NCBI GenBank assembly: GCA_003024985.2 | Contig: PXIH01S0006831.1 | Length of the DNA stretch: 13,021 bases | Source: Euperipatoides rowelli | Taxonomy: Eukaryota; Onychophora; Udeonychophora; Euonychophora; Peripatopsidae | Reading direction: 5' to 3' (one strand) | Shown here: positions 7,739-13,021 of the stretch, piece by piece | How positions within the stretch are numbered: the stretch's first letter is position 1 | Layout: every line of letters starts with the position of its first letter | Program-made: the position numbers and the translations under genes | Notes under the pieces: model-generated | What the model was told of the DNA's origin: nothing | What the model saw: only the letters and a program-made list of their open reading frames with translations | Databases searched by the model: none

Positions 7739-8747
7739 GTGGGTCTTGTTGATCGAATTATTTTTTTCTAATAGGAATAGTTCAGTTATTGATTGATTAG
7801 GGTTGATATTTACGAGTAATGTTAAGTTTATAATCGTCTCTCACGTCAATCAAGGTAAGCTATTTGCTGATCAATTAACTTCAAATAGAGTCCATTTCAT
7901 TTAAAAACAACAACTCTTATTTATATAACTTATTTTGTGTCTAAACAGGTGAGATGAAGTTCAATATTTATTCACAAATGACGTCATTGTTTACATCTGA
8001 CAGTAAGCAAAGACAATTAAAATTATGAATTTTATTAGATAATAAATTTAACTGTTACTATTAAAACAAAAGTTAGAAAGGAAAAAAAGATATTTATAAA
8101 GGCCACATTTTATGAGGTTAATTGAATTATTTTTTATTCAGGCAAAATGTCTAAATAAAACAGAATGAACATTTTAAAAATATTTCTCTACATTATGAAA
8201 TATAAAATCAATAAATTGAAAAACAGTGTGAAAAACTTTCTATTGTTAAAAAAAAAAATTTATTTTACAAACAAATATAATTTATAAAATGTTCATCAAA
8301 TTTTCAAAGTGAAACACAGACTAAATTAGAATTTTTAAAATTTCTTTTGAAAAAAATATGTCATATATCAATAATATTTACTTGCATAGTCTGGGACTAT
8401 TCTATGAAGTGCTGAGAAAAAACAGAAAAGTGTTGAAGTTAGCTGTCTAATACTGTAGCACAAGGGTGTCCAGAGTTTTAGACTAAGAGTAGTTGTCAGT
8501 GGTAAAGTGGAGGGAGGGAAAGTGAAAACAAAAAAAATTGACAGATCGAGAGAAGAGTCCAATAAAATTTATTTTTCTTGCATAGCGAGGGGATTCATTA
8601 GGCATACCAAGTGTTTATATTGTAATTATGGTATGCGATGGACCCATCGTCCATCATGTAGGCAATTTCCTAGAATTTTTCTGTAACATTAAGATTTTAA
8701 TTATATGTTTTTTCTTATATATTAAATTGCTCTGTTCCAAAATGTGA

Positions 8748-8780
8748 ACACACACACACACATGCACACACACACACACA
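8748..8780 (+). repeat. Interrupted (CA)n microsatellite
   Basis: About seven CA units, an ATG interruption, then about eight more CA units. It lies about 80 bp upstream of the first readable gypsy sequence. Confidence 0.9.
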
Positions 8781-8861
8781 GTATATTCACAAGTCAACAG
8801 AATACAGTAAACATCAAGCGGTGGCCATTACGGGGTAACAAATGCCCACCACATTATATCA

Positions 8862-9054
8862 GTGTTTAAGTGTGGGAAAAAGCATAGACTAGCCAACTGC
8901 ATAGCCTTTGTAAAAAAAATGCCTTAGCTGTGGCCAACTGGATCACATTGCTGTGGGATGCAGAGAACGGAAATTACAACATAGTAAGACAAATGACAAA
9001 CTGAGTGTAAATCTAGGGGAGGGAAGTGATAGAAATGATGGGAATGAGTTGTAA
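8862..9054 (+). pseudogene. gypsy Gag nucleocapsid with two zinc-knuckle-like motifs
   Basis: The first motif reads F-K-C-G-K-K-H-R-L-A-N-C at 8865-8900: C-x3-H-x4-C, with the first cysteine of a knuckle replaced by valine. The second, in the next frame, is a perfect CCHC knuckle C-x2-C-x4-H-x4-C with codons at 8920, 8929, 8944 and 8959. The paired arrangement with about six residues between is typical of gypsy gag proteins, which use it to bind genomic RNA. The two halves are separated by a frameshift located at the run of eight A at 8912-8919. The second frame continues with a polar Asp/Ser/Asn-rich stretch to a TAA at 9052. Confidence 0.78.
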
Positions 9055-9151
9055 GATGATTGTCTTCTTATATTTACAGTCAAGGTGTTAGGCCTGGGTA
9101 CAAATGAAAAAAATTAAGTGGATGCAAGATGTTAAAATTGGGTAAAGAGTT

Positions 9152-9420
9152 ATACCATTCAAATTAGATACTGGAGCAGAAATAAACATTATGCAGACTG
9201 AAATAATCAGTGATATTAAGGGATAATGGAGTTAATACCAACATCTGGGTATTGGAAGCATTTGGTGGCACTAAATTGATGCCATTGGGAATAGTCAGCT
9301 TGCTATGTGAAATTGACAAGGCTAAACATTAAGAATGTTGCCATTGTTGATATTAATGAAAGTAAATTAAGGACCATACTGGGACTTGATGGTGGTTTAA
9401 AACTCAACCTTCTTAAGATA
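9152..9420 (+). pseudogene. gypsy aspartic protease
   Basis: IPFKLDTGAEINIMQ carries the catalytic D-T-G triad (9167-9175) of retroviral-type proteases, which mature Gag and Pol. After a stop and frameshift, LEAFGGTKLMPLGIVSLLCE (about 9247-9310) matches the middle of the domain. VAIVDINES and the TILGLDGGLKLNLLK stretch (about 9334-9416) match its conserved ILG motif and the C-terminal end that leads into the RT. The domain is recognisable along its full length of about 90 residues but spread over at least two frames. Confidence 0.78.
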
Positions 9421-9621
9421 ATAGATGTGGTAACTAAAGCACAATATAATGGAATGCACAATATAGTGAAATAGTAATGCGGTTAAGGTCAAAGTTTATA
9501 GAGAAGAACACAAGCTATTTAAAGCAATATTGATAAGTACTTAGTGCAGAAATAAGGTAGAGGACAATGTGGAACCTGTTCTGAGACAACCTGGACATAT
9601 ACAGAGCATTATATTGTAATT

Positions 9622-10790
9622 ATGGTTTACTTAAATAGGAATTCTTTGTTTGGTATGTCACTGAATGGATTTAGGAGTAAAAGGTCATGTTTGACTAATC
9701 TTTTAGAATTTTATGATGAAATTACTAGTTTAGTGGATGAGGGTAATGCTGTTGATGTAGTTTTCTTAGATTTTCAAAAAGCTTTTGATAATGTAGCTCA
9801 TGGTAGATTAGTAGCTAAATTTAAAAGTAAAGGTATTTATGGAAATGCATTAAATTGGATTAAACAATTGTTAAGTGGAAGAAAACAGAGAGTAATTATT
9901 ATTGGCAAATTTTCTAGTTGGAAAGAAGTGTCCGAGTGGGGTTCCACAGGGATCAGTTTTAGGACTCTTACTTTTTTTTAATATTTATTGATGATCTGGA
10001 TGTTAATATTATAAGTAAAATAAGTAAATTTGCTGATGATACTAAATTAGGTGTTAGACTTAATAATATTGAAGAGGCAATAATGATACAAAGTGATTTA
10101 GATAAATTAACTAATTGGGCTAAGGTTTGGAAAATGTCAGCTAGTTCATTTTGGTAGGAATAATAGTAGTGAGATTATTGAGATTGAGGAAGCTAGGTAT
10201 TTGGGTGTTATGATTCATGAATCTTGTAAGCCTAGTAGACAGTATATGAAGCATGTAAGAAAGCTAATAGAATGTTAGGTATGTTAAAAATAACTAATGA
10301 ATGTAGAGATTCCGAGGTAATTTTGCCTTAATATAAGTCATTGGTAAAGCCACACTTGGAGCATTGTGTTCAATTGAGTCTCAATACTAGATGGAGGTTA
10401 TAGATTCATTGGAGAAAGTATAGAGAAGGGCTACTAAGTTAATTTAGGTATTGGTAGATTATAGGATATGGATAGACTTCAAACATTAAAGTAATATTCT
10501 TTAGAAAGGCTAGGCTTAGGGAAGATATGATTCAAGTTTTCAAAATAATTAATGAAATGGTAGATATCTCTTATGATAATTTTTTTTAATTTAATGAAGA
10601 TAGTAGAACTAGGGGACATAAATTCAAGTTAAGAGTTAATAGATCTAGACTATTGTTGTGCCAAAAGTTTTTTCCTAACAGAGTTGTATCATTTTGGAAT
10701 GGTTTATCAGAAAGAGTTGTAGAATCTAAGTCAATTGAATCTTTTAAGCATAGGTTGCATGATTTTATGGATGGTTTAAGTATTGTTTAG
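9622..10790 (+). pseudogene. CR1-like reverse transcriptase and C-terminal domain
   Basis: The first 119 codons give NGFRSKRSCLTNLLEFYDE, VVFLDFQKAFDNVAH with the first catalytic aspartate, and WIKQLLSGRKQRV. A frameshift at about 9930 moves SGVPQGSVLG to the next frame, and another in the T run near 9971 leads to the ISKFADD palm box (F-A-D-D at 10029-10040). Further blocks are YLGVMIHE (about 10198), LVKPHLEHCVQ (about 10342) and RRATKL (about 10428). A tail in one frame from 10503 to 10790, with a single TAA at 10587, carries DSRTRGHKFKLR, VSFWNGLSE and VVESKSIESFKHRL. These motifs and their order are diagnostic of CR1. Both palm aspartates are kept, but several frameshifts and stops inactivate it. 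Confidence 0.87.
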
Positions 10791-11118
10791 TTCAACTATA
10801 AGAATATATGCTAGTATTTGAATTGTTTTAATTCGTTTGTTTTTATTTTGGGAATAGGTTCACAAATAAAGTAGGTCTGTTAATATTTTAAGCTTAAATT
10901 GAAGAGTTTATTGAGGTGTTAGGTTTTGTAATGAATGTATAATTTGTGCTAAACAAAATTGCAGTATTGTAATGTCCTTATAATTGCTGATAGTTTTTTT
11001 TTTTTAAATTAAAATTCCCAAATTTCAAAGGGAGACAAAATACATAACTTACAGTATAAAAAATAATAAAAAAAAACTTAATAAAAAAAAAAGGAATATA
11101 AAAAAAGTATTAGATTAG
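10791..11118 (+). other. 3' UTR of the CR1-like LINE
   Basis: Non-coding, AT-rich sequence between the ORF2 stop and the terminal hairpin. It includes T and A runs (about 10996-11005 and 11070-11106). No separate gene is seen. Confidence 0.65.
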
Positions 11119-11148
11119 GACCAGAGTCAACCTCACTGGACTATGGTC
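11119..11148 (+). other. Terminal hairpin of the CR1-like LINE
   Basis: GACCAGAGTC (11119-11128) and GACTATGGTC (11139-11148) pair over ten positions with one mismatch around a 10-base loop. The hairpin is 10 bases before the TATTTG tail, the position where CR1/L2 RT recognises its template RNA; the role is inferred. Confidence 0.65.
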
Positions 11149-11158
11149 TTGTCTGGCC

Positions 11159-11174
11159 TATTTGTATTTGTATT
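11159..11174 (+). repeat. TATTTG tail marking the CR1-like 3' end
   Basis: TATTTGTATTTGTATT is a short tandem 6-mer, the kind of simple repeat that ends CR1-group elements instead of poly(A). Gypsy codons resume four bases later. Confidence 0.78.
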
Positions 11175-11760
11175 ACAGGTGTGGATCATCCAGTAGTCTG
11201 GGTGAGCAATCTGGTAATAGTGGAAAAATTAATGGTTCCTTTATATCTTACTTATACCCGTAGATTTAACCAAGATAATTAAAAGAGGGCATTAATTGAT
11301 TCTACCCTCAAGAAATTTCCATCAAGCTGTGTAATAAGGTTACACAAACCATACTAGATTTGGCAAGTGGAGTTATATGCCAAGTTCAGGGAATTATCTA
11401 CTTTTAGTTCTCCATTTGTATGTTACCACTTTAACATGCTTCTATTTGGAAGAAATGGGGACACACCTGGTGTGATAATTTATTTTGATGACATAATGGT
11501 TGCAGGGCAGTCTTTTCAAGAGCATGATGAAATTCTGAATGTAAAGATCAACATTGATAACTACAATTTAGAGTGCCTCAGGTTAAATATCTTGTATTTT
11601 AAAGGGAGGATATCAGCCCTGTGCCTGATAGAGTTCATGTAGTACAGAAATTGGAAGCACCCACTAATAGAAGTGAGCTGCAAAGAATAATTGGTTTTGT
11701 GAATTACTTATAAAATTATATATTGAGTAAGTCTGAAATCACTGCAGGCCCTTAATGAAC
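11175..11760 (+). pseudogene. gypsy reverse transcriptase
   Basis: From 11178 the codons read GVDHPVVWVSNLVIVEK, the block that opens the gypsy RT after the I-x-x-V-x-x-P-T-x-W pattern. A PVDLTKIIKRGH segment follows near 11262, in the place of the DP-x-x-LN motif. The next frame (11367-11642) has LSTFSSPFVCYHFNMLLFG and the palm box IIYFDDIMVAG, with Y-F-D-D at 11481-11492. Residues normally between LPFG and the palm box are mostly missing, so there is an internal deletion; the first catalytic aspartate region is also lost. KYL (about 11588), ISPVPDRVHVVQKLEAPTN (11612 on) and LQRIIGFVNYL form the connection to RNase H. Confidence 0.82.
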
Positions 11761-11779
11761 TGAAACCAAAATTAGTAAT

Positions 11780-12190
11780 GTACCAGTACTAAAAATTTTG
11801 ATAGCAATGCCCCAGTGACAATGCAGGCAGATAGATCCCAAGAGGGGTTAGGATGTTGTTTGCTACAAGGAAGACAATATATATAGCCATTTCCCCTTTG
11901 TATTAGATAGTCTAACAGATACAGAAAAAAATTATACCCAGATGGAAAAGGAAATGCTGGCGATTGTGCTTGGGACCTCCAAGTTCCATTATTATATTTA
12001 CAGCAGTGTGCTAGTGGTGTGGATAGATTACAAGCCACTCATCTCTATAATGAGGAAAATGTATCCAATATAATGTCATCAAGACTTCAAAGAATTAAGA
12101 TCAAACTGGTTATGTTTGACCTCTAGGTGAAATCCTACAAGGGCGATTAATGTATGTTGCGGGTTTATGGGCCCTGTGCAGGATGGCGAG
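11780..12190 (+). pseudogene. gypsy RNase H domain
   Basis: VTMQADRSQEGLGCCLLQ (from about 11815) is the first strand pair, with the catalytic Asp codon at 11830. After a frameshift, YTQMEKEMLAIVLG, with the catalytic Glu at 11945, is followed by SKFHYYIY and WIDYKPL with the second Asp at 12026. SSRLQRIKIKLVMFDL then marks the end of the domain, and YKGRLMYVAG (about 12137-12167) corresponds to the Y-x-x-G-x-x-x-x-x-A-D-A-L-S-R end motif with its Asp replaced. The domain removes template RNA during reverse transcription. Residual catalytic residues are present but frames are broken. Confidence 0.82.
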
Positions 12191-12204
12191 AATGATACCT
12201 GTTA

Positions 12205-12640
12205 AAGAACTCCCCCCCCCCCACTTGTTTGCCGACTTCCCCTGTTAGTATATATATATATTAAATAATTTAATTCATTAAAGTAATTGGTTGTATGTTT
12301 ATGAGACTAACGCGCTTGAAGCGTAACAACCAAACAAATTCATTTGTAAGTATTCTTAGTTTAAAAGCCCATCAAAAATGACGGGAAAAATAAATGCTCA
12401 CCCCGTACCACCTCTCTCCCCCACCCCCATCCACATTGGTTGCCCACCGCCCTGTTAGTTTAACGAAACTCATAAAAGTCCATCAAAATGACGGATTTAA
12501 AAGCCCATCAAAAATGACTGATAGAAATACTGTATATTTAAAAATAATTAAATTGATTAAAGTAATTGGTTGTATGTTTATCAGACTAACGTTCGACAGA
12601 ATGACCAAACTTGCCTTTTATTATATTAGATAGATAGATA
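12205..12640 (+). repeat. Two diverged copies of an interspersed repeat with TAGA tail
   Basis: Copy one (about 12205-12335) and copy two (about 12405-12615) share, in order, a C-rich stretch, a TTGCC...CCCTGTTAGT stretch, ATTAAAGTAATTGGTTGTAT (12276 and 12557), GTTTAT-AGACTAACG and ACCAAAC. Copy two has about 80 extra bases containing two versions of CCATCAAAAATGAC, which also occurs before it at 12370. The end is a TTATATTAGATAGATAGATA microsatellite. The TCACCCC...CTCTC...CTGTTAGT stretch resembles the end of the repeat at 2672-2945, so both may belong to one family. The family name is unknown to me; a SINE or other short non-autonomous element is plausible. Confidence 0.6.
12212..12222 (+). 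repeat. Poly(C) tract of 11
   Basis: Eleven consecutive C residues at the start of the repeat pair. In the second copy the matching place reads CTCTCCCCCACCCCC. Confidence 0.8.
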
Positions 12641-12920
12641 ACATCTGCTACTGTTTATTGTGATACAGATAAGAAATTACTCGAATATTTTTTTCCTTTG
12701 GAATATTTTGAAACATTTTAAAAGAGGTTTATATTTAAAATCTTTGGGGGAAATAACAGTTTTTCATTAAAAAAAAAATGGGCAGAGGAGGTAGAGGGAG
12801 AAGCTGTTAGGAAAAGGGCTATTAGCAGAGGGTGTATATGAGGTAAGAGTCGAGAGGGGGAGATAACTAGGGTTTATTATATTCCAATTAACTATGGGCT
12901 TTTTGGCTAGTAAATAAATA
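12641..12920. other. Non-coding stretch with purine-rich segment
   Basis: AT-rich DNA is followed by a strongly purine-rich plus strand (about 12766-12870, e.g. GGGCAGAGGAGGTAGAGGGA). It contains GAGGTAAGAGT near 12838-12850, which resembles a splice donor. No gene can be built from it. Confidence 0.45.
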
Positions 12921-13021
12921 AACTGCCAACGAAAATTGTTTTAAAGTTTTAGACGCAGATGTGATACAAACACACATTTATGCCGGACAACAACAGACTA
13001 TAATCCAGCGAGGTTGTCCCT
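12921..13021 (+). other. Open frame leaving the right edge, unidentified
   Basis: From 12921 a plus-strand frame without stops runs 33 codons to the edge (ENCFKVLDADVIQTHIYAG and onward), after a TAA just upstream. Base composition is more balanced than in the flanks. It has no ATG and I recognise no family. It could be part of an exon, of another element, or chance. Confidence 0.2.

Larger units (their letters stand above)
7329..8860. other. Non-coding stretch between two retroelements
   Basis: I see no protein homology or RNA gene. The first 300 bases hold the CTCF-like motif and a GC-rich hairpin. From about 7850 to 8380 the sequence is extremely AT-rich with many A/T runs. From about 8390 it becomes more mixed and may include decayed upstream parts (gag or LTR) of the gypsy relic that starts to be readable near 8862, but I could not find an LTR. 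Confidence 0.5.
9611..11174 (+). mobile_element. CR1-like LINE, 5'-truncated, inserted in the gypsy relic
   Basis: A CR1-type LINE occupies this interval: RT from the block before the first catalytic aspartate to the protein's C-terminus (stop at 10788-10790), a 3' UTR of about 370 bases, a terminal hairpin and a TATTTG tail ending at 11174. Recognisable codons start at about 9625 (YLNRNSLF). The upstream parts (endonuclease, RT fingers, ORF1) are absent, the usual 5' truncation of LINE copies. Gypsy sequence lies on both sides, so this is the younger element. No clear target-site duplication is visible, which is normal for CR1. Its codons are less damaged than those of its neighbours, consistent with a later arrival. 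Confidence 0.85.
8862..12195 (+). mobile_element. Ty3/gypsy LTR retrotransposon relic, split by a CR1-like LINE
   Basis: Gag and pol pieces of one Ty3/gypsy-type element occur in order and on one strand: nucleocapsid zinc knuckles (8871-8961), aspartic protease (about 9152-9420), the start of the RT region (about 9560-9605), then after a foreign insertion (about 9611-11174) the RT (11178-11760) and RNase H (about 11780-12190). The order protease, RT, RNase H is that of all gypsy pol genes. No integrase, LTR or primer-binding site is readable. The lack of integrase and the presence of a repeat from about 12205 suggest the 3' half was lost. Many stops and frameshifts are present. Confidence 0.8.

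Noticed and set aside
8368-8562. 64-codon minus-strand frame, Ser/Thr/Leu-rich
   Set aside because: No recognisable domain; a frame of this length is expected by chance in a long non-coding stretch.
9597-11178. Shared TA(T)TACAG at both sides of the CR1-like insert as a target-site duplication
   Set aside because: Only about five identical bases, not adjacent to the element's 5' boundary, and CR1 elements often make no clear duplication.
11772-12038. 88-codon minus-strand frame
   Set aside because: Antisense shadow of the gypsy RNase H domain, whose motifs on the plus strand are clear.
12394-12633. 79-codon plus-strand frame, Pro-rich start
   Set aside because: It lies fully within the interspersed repeat copy; the proline run comes from its C-rich stretch.
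12774-12806. Mini-frame MGRGGRGRSC starting at an ATG after an A run
   Set aside because: Ten codons from a purine-rich tract; resemblance to an RGG motif is a compositional effect.
12838-12850. Possible splice donor GAGGTAAGAGT
   Set aside because: No adjoining open exon: stops occur within a few codons in all frames upstream.
12766-12870. Purine-rich tract as a gypsy polypurine tract next to a 3' LTR
   Set aside because: No TG...CA-bounded repeat follows and no matching 5' LTR is found upstream of 8862; the gypsy relic appears to end near 12195.

Overview
The window is AT-rich nuclear DNA of an animal, most likely an invertebrate. It carries decayed relics of three different LINE (non-LTR retrotransposon) lineages and one Ty3/gypsy-type LTR retrotransposon, plus short interspersed repeats and microsatellites. 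I find no intact protein gene, no tRNA or rRNA, no CRISPR array, no operon structure and no bacterial signals. The species cannot be named from what is visible.

Layout. Positions 1 to about 2650 (minus strand) hold an L1/Tx1-like LINE. It is truncated inside its endonuclease and runs off the left edge after a C-terminal CCHC zinc finger. From about 2672 to 2945 is an interspersed repeat with two internal units 128 bp apart. From 2946 to 5600 there is no gene, only homopolymer tracts and a cluster of CCTTTGA-type motifs at 4287-4517 that resemble TCF/LEF sites. From about 5605 to 7328 (plus) lies an L2/CR1-group LINE with a 3' stem-loop and a TAAA tail. From 7329 to about 8860 is non-coding DNA with a strong CTCF-like motif at 7545-7560 and a CA microsatellite.

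From about 8862 to 12195 (plus) runs a Ty3/gypsy gag-pol relic: zinc knuckles, aspartic protease, reverse transcriptase and RNase H, in the usual order. It is split by a 5'-truncated CR1-like LINE (about 9611-11174) that ends in a hairpin and TATTTG repeats. This nested insertion orders events: the LTR element came first and the CR1 later. After the gypsy relic, 12205-12640 holds two diverged copies of a repeat that seems related to the one at 2672-2945 and ends in TAGA repeats. The last 100 bases contain an open frame that leaves the window.

All four retroelements are broken by stops and frameshifts, so none should be autonomous. Two candidate regulatory sites (the TCF/LEF-like cluster and the CTCF-like motif) are the signals least explained by the repeat background. 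Both are motif-level inferences.
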